Translations under genes and position numbers: made by a program
Notes under the pieces: model-generated
Database searches by the model: none
Told to the model about the DNA's origin: nothing
The model's input: only the letters and a program-made list of their open reading frames with translations
DNA from: Ponticaulis profundi
Lineage (GTDB): Bacteria; Pseudomonadota; Alphaproteobacteria; Caulobacterales; Hyphomonadaceae
Reading direction: 5' to 3'
Assembly (NCBI RefSeq): GCF_042659465.1
Contig: NZ_JBHSSW010000066.1
Span: forward strand, 248,001 to 312,000
DNA: 64,000 nucleotides
Shown here: piece by piece, positions 37,379 to 46,281 of the stretch
How the letters are laid out: every line of letters begins with the position of its first letter
Numbering within the stretch: position 1 is the stretch's first letter

Positions 37379-38775
37379 ACGGTTTCGGCTTCGGTCGCCG
37401 CTTTCCACGCCTTAATATCGGCAAGTGCGCGTTGCGCCATGACACGCTTGCGGGCGCGCCCTTTTTCTTTGCCGCGAATGCGCTTTCCGTTCTCGTCCTT
37501 GTTCGGCACGTTTTCCGCAGGCGGGAACAGCCCGAAATTGACGTTCATCGGCTGGAAGGTGCCGCCGGCTTCCAGGTGTCCGCCGGTAATATGCGTGAGC
37601 AGAGCCCCAAGCGCCGTCGTGGGCGGAGGCGGCGTGAGGTCCTTGCCAAGACGCTCAGCCGCAGCAAAGCGTCCCGCCAGCAAGCCCATGGAGGCGCTCT
37701 CAACATATCCTTCGACACCGGTGACCTGACCAGCAAAGCGCAGGCGCGGCATCTTTTTCAGGCGCAACTGATTGTCGATCAGTTTCGGCGAGTTGATGAA
37801 GGTGTTCCGGTGAATGCCGCCAAGGCGTGAGAAGACCGCGTTCTCAAGGCCGGGAATCATTCGGAAGATTTCCGTCTGGGCGCCGTATTTCAGCTTGGTC
37901 TGAAAACCGACCATATTCCACAGCGTACCGAGCGCGTTATCCTGACGAAGTTGCACAACCGCATGGGCTTTAACGTCCGGCTGGTGCGCATTCGTCAGGC
38001 CGATGGGTTTCATCGGGCCATAGCGCAGCGTCTCGCGGCCACGTTCGGCCATGACCTCAATCGGAAGACAGCCTTCGAAATACGGCGTGTCTTTTTCCCA
38101 ATCCTTGAATTCGGTTTTGTCACCAGCGAGCAGGGCATCGATGAAGGCATTATACTGGTCTTCATCCATGGGGCAGTTGATATAGGCCGCTGTGTCGCCA
38201 TGAGGTCCCGGCTTGTCATAGCGGGACTGGCGCCACGCTTTCGTCATGTCGACGCTGTCGAGCTGCACGATCGGGGCAATGGCGTCAAAAAAGGCCAGAT
38301 CCTCTTCGCCGGTCAGCTCGCCAATCGCATGGGCAAGCGCCTCAGAGGTGAGGGGGCCCGTCGCAATAATGACCGATGACCAGTCTTCCGGCGGAATGGT
38401 CTCTACCTCTTCCCGGACAATCGTAATGTTCGGGTGCGATTCCAGTTTCTTCGTGATGGCAGCGGAAAATCCATCGCGGTCAACGGCCAGCGCAGATCCG
38501 GCCGGCACCTGGTGATCGGCAGCCGTCGTGATGATCAGACCATTCAGGCGACGCATTTCTTCATGAAGCACGCCAACAGCATTCCCTTCATGATCGTCAG
38601 ACCGGAAGGAGTTGGAGCAGACAAGCTCTGCGAGATGATCGGTTTTATGCGCATGGGTGCCTTTGACGCCGCGCATTTCGTGAAGAATGACGGGTACGCC
38701 GAGATTGGCAGCCTGCCAGGCTGCTTCAGATCCGGCCATGCCGCCGCCGACAATATGGATAGGTTCGATACTCAT
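37375..38775 (-). CDS. trmFO: methylenetetrahydrofolate-tRNA-(uracil-5-)-methyltransferase TrmFO
   Basis: A 466-residue flavoprotein that makes m5U54 in tRNA using methylene-THF. The FAD-binding loop is VGGGMAGSEAAWQAA at the N-terminus, and HKTDHLAELVCSNSFRSDD and MNVNFGLFPP near the end are diagnostic. ATG 38775 (MSIEPIHIVGGG) is chosen; a TTG 27 nt upstream adds unconserved residues. It is next to the sterol desaturase-like gene on the same strand. Confidence 0.95.
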   Translation of the reverse strand: MSIEPIHIVGGGMAGSEAAWQAANLGVPVILHEMRGVKGTHAHKTDHLAELVCSNSFRSDDHEGNAVGVLHEEMRRLNGLIITTAADHQVPAGSALAVDRDGFSAAITKKLESHPNITIVREEVETIPPEDWSSVIIATGPLTSEALAHAIGELTGEEDLAFFDAIAPIVQLDSVDMTKAWRQSRYDKPGPHGDTAAYINCPMDEDQYNAFIDALLAGDKTEFKDWEKDTPYFEGCLPIEVMAERGRETLRYGPMKPIGLTNAHQPDVKAHAVVQLRQDNALGTLWNMVGFQTKLKYGAQTEIFRMIPGLENAVFSRLGGIHRNTFINSPKLIDNQLRLKKMPRLRFAGQVTGVEGYVESASMGLLAGRFAAAERLGKDLTPPPPTTALGALLTHITGGHLEAGGTFQPMNVNFGLFPPAENVPNKDENGKRIRGKEKGRARKRVMAQRALADIKAWKAATEAETV

Positions 38776-38813
38776 TGCGCTAAATTGGGTAAACTTGCGC
38801 AAGCGTCAAGCGG

Positions 38814-39644
38814 TCAGATGTCCGCTGCACGTGTCTCGGGTCGCACGAAGATCGATTTGCCAAATCGAACCGTTTCAATCAGCGGCCAGAAAAAGAGTTT
38901 CGGCAGATTGTGATTTGGCGATCCCTCGAAGCCCAGCGGCTCCTTGCACGGCCCTGGAACATAGTAGGTGCCAAACAGCACGTCCCAGAAGCTAAAGATG
39001 TTGGCGAGGTTTTTGCCGTATGCCACAGGCTTGTCGGCATGGTGCCATTGATGAAATCGCGGCGTGGCGATCACCTTCGACAACGGTCCAAGATGAATGT
39101 CGACATCAACATGAACGAAGCGATTATAGAGTGAGCGCGCAATTTCCAGACCCGCAGCAGCGGCTGGCGGCAATCCCATCCAGCTCAGGATCACTGTATA
39201 GGAGCCAACCATCACGACAGACTCCAGAATATGGACGCGCAGTGAGGTTGTGTGATTCATGTCCGGATCGGAATGATGCACGGCATGAATGATCCAGAAA
39301 CCCGGTTTGTGCAAAAGTCGGTGGTTCCAGTAATCGGCAAAATCCTTGCCGATCAGGCTGATAAGCAGGATCAGCCAGAAAGGATATGAGCTCCAGAAAG
39401 AGACCGGAATATGCGGGATGGAAAGGGCTTCATAGCCATCACGCACCAGATCGTTGAGGAGATACACAGAGGGCGCGACCAGGACATTCAGAAAGCCCAG
39501 CGCAATATTCGAAGCACCGCTTTTCATCATGCCCGGCGTCCAGTGAAATGCCGCCATGCCCTTCTTCCAAACCGACAGCGCCAGACTCAGGAAAAACGGT
39601 ATGAAAACGGACATAAGTGAAAACGCGAATATGGCTTTGAGCAT
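38814..39644 (-). CDS. sterol desaturase / fatty acid hydroxylase family protein
   Basis: A 276-residue membrane di-iron enzyme. Its three histidine boxes are NHRLLH, HAVHHS and HQWHH, spaced as in the fatty acid hydroxylase superfamily. Four to five membrane helices surround them. Substrate is unknown: a carotenoid, fatty acid or sterol-like compound are all possible. The ATG at 39644 has AAGGAG 8 nt upstream. It lies 38 nt upstream of trmFO. Confidence 0.88.
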   Translation of the reverse strand: MLKAIFAFSLMSVFIPFFLSLALSVWKKGMAAFHWTPGMMKSGASNIALGFLNVLVAPSVYLLNDLVRDGYEALSIPHIPVSFWSSYPFWLILLISLIGKDFADYWNHRLLHKPGFWIIHAVHHSDPDMNHTTSLRVHILESVVMVGSYTVILSWMGLPPAAAAGLEIARSLYNRFVHVDVDIHLGPLSKVIATPRFHQWHHADKPVAYGKNLANIFSFWDVLFGTYYVPGPCKEPLGFEGSPNHNLPKLFFWPLIETVRFGKSIFVRPETRAADI

Positions 39645-39771
39645 GGCCACCTCTCCTTGCGCGCGATTTTCACAGAATGAGGTTGATTTGGAGCTTTCAG
39701 GATCCATTCAATTTCTTGGAATTTCCGCGAAATCGTCCTAGACGCGTAGTCTAACGAAAGGGTTTTGGAAT

Positions 39772-40647
39772 ATGTCGAACGGCGCGAAACTGCCAATCCT
39801 GCAGGCTGCTCAATATAGCTGGCGATTTGCTGCTGCGTCGTGGATGCCGGTCCTGCCAGCCTATCTCATCAAAGCGTTGATCATGGGCGTGACGTTTTCC
39901 CTGCTGATAAGCGCCGATCCAAATCATTCAGGTCTTGGCCTGGCGGGTCTGATCTTGTGGTTCGTGGCCGCTATGTCCTGCATGGCGATGACATTGAGAT
40001 TAGCCATTCGTGGCAGTTTTGATGGCGTTCTCGGTCTTCAGCTTGGCAATGACGAACGACGCCTGATGATGGCGCACGCGATGTATGCCGGCATGATGTT
40101 CATGGTGTTTATCATCGCGGCATTTCTGGCGACCTTGGTGGTCCTCGTCTTTGTGACCTCGCAAGTCGTCGACACAGCCGCCATTGAAAACGATCCTGAA
40201 GCCATGGCGCAAGCCGCTGAAGCATCCCTTCAGACGCCGCTGGGTCAATTCACGAGCGTGATCTCAACAGCGCTCGTCGCTTTGCCAGTGCTGTGGTTGA
40301 GCGCGCGTCTGGTCACGTTTCCGGCGGCAACGATTGCCCGCAACAAGATCATGATCTTTGAGACCTGGAAGTGGACCAAGGGCGTTGCTCTGCCCATCAT
40401 CGGAGCCATCATCGTCGCCATCGGACCGTTCTGGCTTGTATATCAGTTTGGCCAATGGCTCGCGACGGCGATATTTGATCTGCCATGGATGATGTTCTGG
40501 AATGAAGAGACGATCCTCAGCGTCACAAGACTGCAGGCGTTTATCATCGGCGGAATGGCGGGACTTTTCTCGATACCGATGAGCCTCGTTTCAGCCGGGC
40601 TCTCCGCCTTCATGTATCGTGGATTTGATCCCGACCTTTCGGACTAG
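39772..40647 (+). CDS. multi-pass membrane protein, unknown function
   Basis: A 291-residue protein with five or six predicted membrane helices (about 25-45, 52-75, 105-130, 162-182, 200-222 and 255-280). No family was recognised. A short Asp/Glu-rich loop lies at about 140-155 (NDPEAMAQAAEASLQ). It is divergent from the fatty acid hydroxylase and overlaps by 4 nt the convergent gene at 40644. Confidence 0.75.
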   Translation: MSNGAKLPILQAAQYSWRFAAASWMPVLPAYLIKALIMGVTFSLLISADPNHSGLGLAGLILWFVAAMSCMAMTLRLAIRGSFDGVLGLQLGNDERRLMMAHAMYAGMMFMVFIIAAFLATLVVLVFVTSQVVDTAAIENDPEAMAQAAEASLQTPLGQFTSVISTALVALPVLWLSARLVTFPAATIARNKIMIFETWKWTKGVALPIIGAIIVAIGPFWLVYQFGQWLATAIFDLPWMMFWNEETILSVTRLQAFIIGGMAGLFSIPMSLVSAGLSAFMYRGFDPDLSD

Positions 40648-41744
40648 ACCTGCTTTTTGCGCACGCTCCAGATGAAACCATCATACCAGTAGTGGAGCAG
40701 GGTGACGGTTAGGATCAGCGCGAAAACCCGGTCCCATCCCGGCGTCGCGAGCATTTCCCATATTCCGTAAGCACAGGTGGGAACCAGCAGGATCGCGATG
40801 ATGAGCCAGGGTTTGAGTTTCGGAGGGGCTCTGTCGATCTTGCACGTCTTCGCAATGGCATTGCCTTCGCGGGCGTAGAGAATGCCGAAATACTGGATCG
40901 CATGATAGACATTCATGGCCGCGAAAGCCGTCGCAAATGGGTTGAAGCCCCATGAAATGATGGAAGCGACGCCCATGGACAACATGAGAAGTACTTTCTG
41001 CGGGGATATCTGATAGCCCTTCTTCGAAAGGCGCCAGTACCCAATCACATAGATGGCGCAAATCAGCAGGCAGACAGGGATCACGATCCAGCGGATCAGC
41101 TGGGCGTGCCCCATAACATTCTGGGGAAGTGTCGTGAGCGCGGCGGCGCCGACTTCTGCGAAATTATTGATGCTGTCGACGTGAAAGGCGAGTGTCACGC
41201 CGGCAAGAAGCGGACCTGCGTACAGAACCTGGTTCATCATCGAATCCAGCAGTCGACCAGCATGTGCGTCATTGCCCATACGCATGTCGTAAATGCGTGC
41301 CAGTCCGAAGTTCTGCATCCCCGCGTGATACGCGTCCCAGATCACGGCAACGACCGATGCGATGACGAGAAACCAGAGGTTTGCGGACAGTGCGACAAAC
41401 AACAGGACGGGAATAACCGTGAATCGCAATGGCCAGCGACTGAACACCTCTTTGTTCAAATGGCTTCGAAATCCGACGGCAAGGAGGTGGGCGGTCGTCA
41501 GTACACCGCACACAAAGCTGAGAATACCCTCTTCATAGTTGAAGGCGGCAATCGTGTACCAAAGGCCCGTATTGGACAGAGAGAGCAGGACAAGAACGCC
41601 AAGCAGCGGGCTACCATAAATGATCAGCGCATCGGCACGCGGACCGATAATGCAAAACTTCTTCTGAAAAAGCGGCGCGGCCCAATTGGCAATCTTCTGC
41701 CAGTAAGATGCGGCCGGGGCGCGCTGGTCTGCGGTATAGCTCAT
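40644..41744 (-). CDS. polytopic membrane protein with conserved-looking histidines, unknown function
   Basis: A 366-residue protein with about eight to nine membrane helices. Histidines sit in or beside the helices: TTAHLLAVGFRSH, WDAYHAGMQNFGLARIYD, NVYHAIQYFGILY and, at the end, LLHYWYDGFIWSVRKK. This pattern resembles a membrane metalloenzyme (for example the Brp/Blh carotene dioxygenase kind), but no family is firmly recognised. The ATG has GGGAG 7 nt upstream. It overlaps the convergent gene by 4 nt. Confidence 0.75.
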   Translation of the reverse strand: MSYTADQRAPAASYWQKIANWAAPLFQKKFCIIGPRADALIIYGSPLLGVLVLLSLSNTGLWYTIAAFNYEEGILSFVCGVLTTAHLLAVGFRSHLNKEVFSRWPLRFTVIPVLLFVALSANLWFLVIASVVAVIWDAYHAGMQNFGLARIYDMRMGNDAHAGRLLDSMMNQVLYAGPLLAGVTLAFHVDSINNFAEVGAAALTTLPQNVMGHAQLIRWIVIPVCLLICAIYVIGYWRLSKKGYQISPQKVLLMLSMGVASIISWGFNPFATAFAAMNVYHAIQYFGILYAREGNAIAKTCKIDRAPPKLKPWLIIAILLVPTCAYGIWEMLATPGWDRVFALILTVTLLHYWYDGFIWSVRKKQV

Positions 41745-41851
41745 GGAAATCTCCCGAGGGAGTTTAGAGCATAACGCGCTTAATTCGGGTTTAGGATTGG
41801 CGGTGGAATTTTACGGATCGGGCCGGGGTCGGGGTCGCTGCCCGGACGTCG

Positions 41852-41870
41852 AAATTCCCCAAAACTTATC
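41852..41870 (+). repeat. direct repeat, left copy
   Basis: AAATTCCCCAAAACTTATC lies 33 nt before the 41904 gene. A near-identical copy follows that gene at 42462-42479. Nothing else in the window was seen to match. Confidence 0.5.
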
Positions 41871-41903
41871 CGACAGGGCGATGGGCGAGCCTATACTCGG
41901 CTT

Positions 41904-42434
41904 ATGACCCACGCGCCCGCCTCTCACATCACTTGTCACGCGTTCTGCGCGATCGGCTTGTATCTGGCGCGGCTGCTTGGTGAGGTCGCGCGTCTTCAGA
42001 CATCGGGAATGCGAGATGCACCTGCGAACATCACGTCCATGGTGGGCTCGGCCAATGTAATGGTGTTTGCCTTTATCCGCAGTCTGGCCGCAACGGAGCT
42101 TTCGTCTTCAGGGTATTCTGATGCCGCAAATATCCTGCGAGACTGGCACCATCATCACGACATGGCTGTGCCTCTCAGGATTGACGAACCTCACTCACCA
42201 ACTGAGCTGAGGCGGCAGCTTGAAGACAGCATGGCCCTGTTCGAGCGGGCTGAGGTGCTGGCGCACCAGCTTGCCTGCATGATCACCTGCGCGCTGGGCC
42301 ATACAATCCCGGTTGAGCCCGTCTCGCCTTATCTTTTGCTTATCGAGCTAAGACCGGTCAGCCATTCACCGCGCACTCACGGACCTACGCCAGATCCCTG
42401 GCCACCACCTGACCGTTCAAGTCGCGACGCATAG
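41904..42434 (+). CDS. hypothetical protein, 176 aa
   Basis: A mainly helical, His-rich (HHHH at about residues 92-95) protein with a Pro/Arg-rich C-terminal tail (about 150-176). No recognisable family. It has no clear Shine-Dalgarno and is the least certain gene in the window. Two near-identical 18-19 nt repeats flank it (41852-41870 and 42462-42479). The stop is followed by a GGTCGG / CCGACC inverted pair. Confidence 0.5.
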   Translation: MTHAPASHITCHAFCAIGLYLARLLGEVARLQTSGMRDAPANITSMVGSANVMVFAFIRSLAATELSSSGYSDAANILRDWHHHHDMAVPLRIDEPHSPTELRRQLEDSMALFERAEVLAHQLACMITCALGHTIPVEPVSPYLLLIELRPVSHSPRTHGPTPDPWPPPDRSSRDA

Positions 42435-42461
42435 GTCGGCTCGTCCTGACCCGACCCTTAC

Positions 42462-42479
42462 AAATTCCCAAACCTTATC
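42462..42479 (+). repeat. direct repeat, right copy
   Basis: AAATTCCCAAACCTTATC differs from the 41852 copy by one missing C and an A-to-C change. The two copies are in the same orientation and about 590 nt apart, enclosing one gene. Confidence 0.5.
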
Positions 42480-42510
42480 ATTTGCGCGGCAGAGCCCCCT
42501 CTGCGGCGAT

Positions 42511-42554
42511 AAAGGCGCATGCCTTTGCGCGCAATGCGGGGCTTTACGCCCCGC
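42511..42554 (-). terminator. possible uvrA terminator hairpins
   Basis: Two hairpins follow the uvrA stop: GCGGGGC / GCCCCGC (42536-42554, 5-nt loop) and AAAGGC / GCCTTT (42511-42526, 4-nt loop). Neither has a long U tract; TTTATC follows the second on the minus strand. A weak terminator is likely. Confidence 0.35.
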
Positions 42555-42557
42555 ACA

Positions 42558-45467
42558 TCACCCCGCAGCTTTTGCCGCTTTGATACGGCGTTTGGCGCGG
42601 GCGGCGCGGCGCTCTTCATGACGCTCAAATGTCTCTTTCAGGAAGTGGCCGGTCCAGCTGCCGTCAGTTTTTGCAACATCCTCTGGCGTGCCGCTTGCCA
42701 CAATGCGTCCGCCGCCATCGCCGCCCTCAGGCCCCAGGTCCAGCACCCAGTCGGCGGTTTTGATGACGTCGAGATTATGCTCAATCACGACGACCGTATT
42801 GCCATTGTCGACAAGCTCATGAAGCACTTCAAGCAGTTTGCGGACGTCCTCGAAATGAAGTCCGGTGGTCGGCTCATCGAGAATATACAGCGTTCTGCCG
42901 GTCGCGCGTTTTGAGAGTTCTTTCGACAGTTTTACCCGCTGTGCCTCACCACCAGACAGGGTGTTCGCTTGCTGACCAACCTTGATGTAGGAAAGACCAA
43001 CCCGGTTCAGCGTTTCCATCTTCGTGCGAATGGACGGCACCGCTGCGAAGAATTCTTCGGCTTCTTCAACGGTCATATCGAGCACATCAGCGATCGATTT
43101 GCCTTTGTAGAGGACTTCCAGCGTCTCGCGATTATAGCGTTTGCCCTTGCAGGTGTCGCAGGTCACATAAACGTCGGGCAAAAAGTGCATTTCGATTTTG
43201 ATGACGCCGTCGCCCTGACAGGCTTCACACCGTCCGCCTTTCACATTGAAGGAGAAGCGACCCGGTTTGTATCCGCGCTGTTTCGACTCAGGCAGGCCGG
43301 CGAACCAGTCGCGAATAGGGCCAAAGGCGCCGGTGTAAGTTGCCGGGTTTGATCTCGGTGTCCGACCGATTGGAGACTGGTCGATATCAATGACTTTATC
43401 GAGATGCTGAAGGCCTTCAATGGCTTCGTGCGGGCCGGGAACCGCCTGCGCCTTCATCAGCTTTCTGGCGAGCGCCTTTTGGAGCGTTTCGATGATGAGC
43501 GTGGATTTGCCACCACCGGAAACACCCGTGACGCAAGTGAACGTACCCAGCGGAATTTCTGCGGTCACATTCTTGAGGTTGTTGCCCGTTGCGCCTTTGA
43601 GCGTGATCGATTTCGTCTTTTTCGACCAGCGGCGTTTTTCAGGGATCGGGATCTCACGCTCACCGGACAGATAGGCGCCTGTCAGACTGTTCTCGTCGGC
43701 GATGATTTCGGCCGGTGTTCCCTGAGACACGACGCGGCCGCCATGAACACCTGCGGCTGGTCCCATATCGATGACATGGTCAGCTGTCAGGATCGCATCT
43801 TCATCATGCTCGACGACAATGACCGAGTTTCCGAGATCCCGCAGACGCTTCAGCGTTTCGAGCAGGCGTTCATTGTCCTTCTGGTGCAGGCCAATACTCG
43901 GCTCATCAAGCACATAAAGAACGCCGGTCAGGCCAGAACCGATCTGACTTGCAAGGCGGATGCGCTGACTTTCACCGCCGGAAAGTGTGCCGGAAGCGCG
44001 AGACAGGTTGAGATAGTCGAGACCAACGTCATTGAGGAAGATCAGCCGGTCTCGGATTTCTTTCAGTATCCGCGTCGCAATTTCGACGTTCTGCGGCGAA
44101 AGGTGGTCTTCAGCCTGAGCAAACCAGTCTTTCGCATTCCGGATTGAAAACGCGGTCGCTTCAGAGATATCCAGCCCGCCGATCTTGACGGCCAGAGCTT
44201 CCGGTTTCAGACGTTTTCCCTTGCAGGCAGGGCAAGGCTGAGCAGACTGAAATTTGGCAATCTCATCACGGACCCAGGTGCTGTCCGTTTCGCGCCAGCG
44301 GCGTTCCAGATTTGGAATGACGCCTTCGAACGGTTTCTTCACCTCATAGCGGCGCATTCCGTCATCATAGACGAACGGAACTTCTTTTCCGCCGGTGCCA
44401 TGCAGGATGACATTCTGAACCTCGTCGCTCAGCTCCGTCCACTTTGTCTGGAGTTTGAACTTATAGGCTTTGCCCAGAGCCTGCAGTGTCTGGGTCTGAT
44501 AGGGTGAGGTCGACTTTGCCCAGGGGGCAATCGCGCCGTCCTGAAGAGATTTATCGCGTTCCGGTACAATGAGCGCAGCGTCTATTTTCAGCTGTTCGCC
44601 CAGGCCATCACATGTCGGGCATGCACCGAACGGGTTGTTGAACGAAAACAGTCGGGGTTCGATTTCCGGAATGGTGAACCCGGATACGGGGCATGCAAAA
44701 TTGGCTGAGAAGATAATCCGCTCGGGTGTCTCGGTTTCCTCTCGCGTTGCCAGTTCGGCGACAGCGATCCCGTCAGCAAGATCGAGCGCGGCTTCAAAGC
44801 TCTCTGCCAGCCGCTGTTCCATGCCTTCCCGTACGACGATGCGATCGACAACGACATCGATGTCATGCTTGAATTTCTTGTCGAGTGTCGGCGGATCTTC
44901 GAGATCATAGAACTCGCCGTCCACTTTGACCCGCTGATAGCCTTTCTTCAGGAGTTCCGCGAATTCCTTGCGATACTCACCTTTCCGACCGCGCACGATC
45001 GGCGCGAGGAGATAGAGGCGAGTGCCTTCCTCAAGCGCCAGCGTCCGGTCGACCATCTGGCTGACGGTCTGACTTTCAATCGGCAATCCGGTCGCGGGCG
45101 AGTATGGCGTTCCGACACGCGCCCAAAGCAGGCGCATATAGTCGTAAATTTCCGTAACGGTACCAACCGTTGAACGCGGGTTCCGGCTTGTCGTTTTCTG
45201 CTCAATCGAAATGGCCGGTGACAGTCCCTCAATGCTATCGACATCGGGCTTTTGCATCAGCTCCAGAAACTGACGGGCATAGGCAGAAAGGCTTTCGACA
45301 TAGCGGCGCTGGCCTTCGGCATAGATGGTATCGAAGGCGAGAGACGATTTCCCCGAACCGGACAATCCGGTCATCACAACCAGTTCGCCTCTCGGGATAT
45401 CGATATCAACATTTTTCAGATTGTGTTCTTTCGCGCCGCGCACGCGAATAAAATTGCTGTCCGTCAT
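42558..45467 (-). CDS. uvrA: excinuclease ABC subunit A
   Basis: A 969-residue DNA damage sensor of nucleotide excision repair. Two ABC ATPase domains carry P-loops GLSGSGKSSLAF (near residue 32) and GVSGGGKSTLIIE (near residue 645), with LSGGESQRIRLASQIG and LSGGEAQRVKLSKEL signatures. Zinc-binding cysteines appear in CPTCDGLGE, CPACKGKRL and CEACQGDG/CDTCKGKRYN. The length is standard. It is divergent from ssb across a LexA box. Confidence 0.98.
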   Translation of the reverse strand: MTDSNFIRVRGAKEHNLKNVDIDIPRGELVVMTGLSGSGKSSLAFDTIYAEGQRRYVESLSAYARQFLELMQKPDVDSIEGLSPAISIEQKTTSRNPRSTVGTVTEIYDYMRLLWARVGTPYSPATGLPIESQTVSQMVDRTLALEEGTRLYLLAPIVRGRKGEYRKEFAELLKKGYQRVKVDGEFYDLEDPPTLDKKFKHDIDVVVDRIVVREGMEQRLAESFEAALDLADGIAVAELATREETETPERIIFSANFACPVSGFTIPEIEPRLFSFNNPFGACPTCDGLGEQLKIDAALIVPERDKSLQDGAIAPWAKSTSPYQTQTLQALGKAYKFKLQTKWTELSDEVQNVILHGTGGKEVPFVYDDGMRRYEVKKPFEGVIPNLERRWRETDSTWVRDEIAKFQSAQPCPACKGKRLKPEALAVKIGGLDISEATAFSIRNAKDWFAQAEDHLSPQNVEIATRILKEIRDRLIFLNDVGLDYLNLSRASGTLSGGESQRIRLASQIGSGLTGVLYVLDEPSIGLHQKDNERLLETLKRLRDLGNSVIVVEHDEDAILTADHVIDMGPAAGVHGGRVVSQGTPAEIIADENSLTGAYLSGEREIPIPEKRRWSKKTKSITLKGATGNNLKNVTAEIPLGTFTCVTGVSGGGKSTLIIETLQKALARKLMKAQAVPGPHEAIEGLQHLDKVIDIDQSPIGRTPRSNPATYTGAFGPIRDWFAGLPESKQRGYKPGRFSFNVKGGRCEACQGDGVIKIEMHFLPDVYVTCDTCKGKRYNRETLEVLYKGKSIADVLDMTVEEAEEFFAAVPSIRTKMETLNRVGLSYIKVGQQANTLSGGEAQRVKLSKELSKRATGRTLYILDEPTTGLHFEDVRKLLEVLHELVDNGNTVVVIEHNLDVIKTADWVLDLGPEGGDGGGRIVASGTPEDVAKTDGSWTGHFLKETFERHEERRAARAKRRIKAAKAAG

Positions 45468-45522
45468 ATACGTGGTCTGCTCTGGCCTTAATTCAGGTTA
45501 CGAAGTTGATCGAGAGTCTGAT

Positions 45523-45552
45523 TTGACATCAAGAACAAAAAAAGAACATACT
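45523..45552 (+). promoter_or_regulatory. ssb promoter overlapping a LexA box (uvrA-ssb)
   Basis: GAAC-N7-GAAC (45533-45547, same as GTTC-N7-GTTC on the other strand) is the alphaproteobacterial LexA box. It lies in the spacer of a promoter TTGACA (45523-45528)-N18-CATACT (45547-45552) reading toward ssb. The same box should also control divergent uvrA. LexA binding here would block the ssb promoter and likely uvrA. Confidence 0.8.
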
Positions 45553-45667
45553 GCCCCGGTCTTGTGAAGCCTGTTGGTAGGGGTGAGATGGGGCTCGTAC
45601 TTGTCTCGTAAAATGGGTTAACTCACTACAGAATCATAGTGCTTGATGAACGAAAGGGAAGGGCGAC

Positions 45668-46141
45668 ATGGCAGGCTCAGTGAATAAGGTCATTCTGGTC
45701 GGCAATCTTGGTCGCGATCCGGAAATCCGCCAGATGAACAATGGCGGTTCTATTGCGAACCTCAGCATTGCGACGTCGGAAAGCTGGCGCGATCGCAGCT
45801 CTGGCGAGCGTCGCGAGAAAACCGAATGGCACCGCGTTGTCATTTTTTCCGAAGGTCTTGTGAAGATCGCGGAGCAGTATCTTCGCAAAGGATCGAAAGT
45901 CTATATTGAGGGGCAGCTTGAAACCCGCAAATGGACAGATCAAAGCGGTCAGGAAAAGTACACGACTGAAGTCGTGCTTCGTAACTTCAACTCGGCTCTG
46001 ACGATGCTGGACGGCCGCGATGGTCCATCCGGTGGCGGCGGTGGCGGTCGCATGGAATCGGGTGGCTATGGCGAACCACGCCAGATGGAAGGTCCGCGTC
46101 AGGACTTTTCACAGGATCTGGACGACGAAATCCCGTTCTAG
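45668..46141 (+). CDS. ssb: single-stranded DNA-binding protein
   Basis: A 157-residue OB-fold protein that coats single-stranded DNA. The N-terminal MAGSVNKVILVGNLGRDPEI and the AEQYLRKGSKVYIEGQLE segment are diagnostic. The Gly-rich linker (about 120-140) leads to the acidic tip DDEIPF that binds partner proteins. It is divergent from uvrA and sits in the SOS region. Confidence 0.96.
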   Translation: MAGSVNKVILVGNLGRDPEIRQMNNGGSIANLSIATSESWRDRSSGERREKTEWHRVVIFSEGLVKIAEQYLRKGSKVYIEGQLETRKWTDQSGQEKYTTEVVLRNFNSALTMLDGRDGPSGGGGGGRMESGGYGEPRQMEGPRQDFSQDLDDEIPF

Positions 46142-46241
46142 GCGCCATTTGGTGCACGTTAGCTCCTGGAAGCGAGGTGAAGTGCTTGGTTGCTCCGCAG
46201 CCAGGTGCTAACCTTTCTTCTTTGATCATCACTGAGTCGCG

Positions 46242-46267
46242 AACTGTGTCGCGGCTCTGACACAGTT
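46242..46267 (+). promoter_or_regulatory. 9-bp inverted repeat before gyrA
   Basis: AACTGTGTC (46242-46250) and GACACAGTT (46259-46267) are perfect complements with an 8-nt spacer, ending 14 nt before the gyrA start. It has no U tract, so it is not a terminator. It could be an operator or an mRNA hairpin. Confidence 0.4.
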
Positions 46268-46281
46268 TCAGAGAGTACGTC

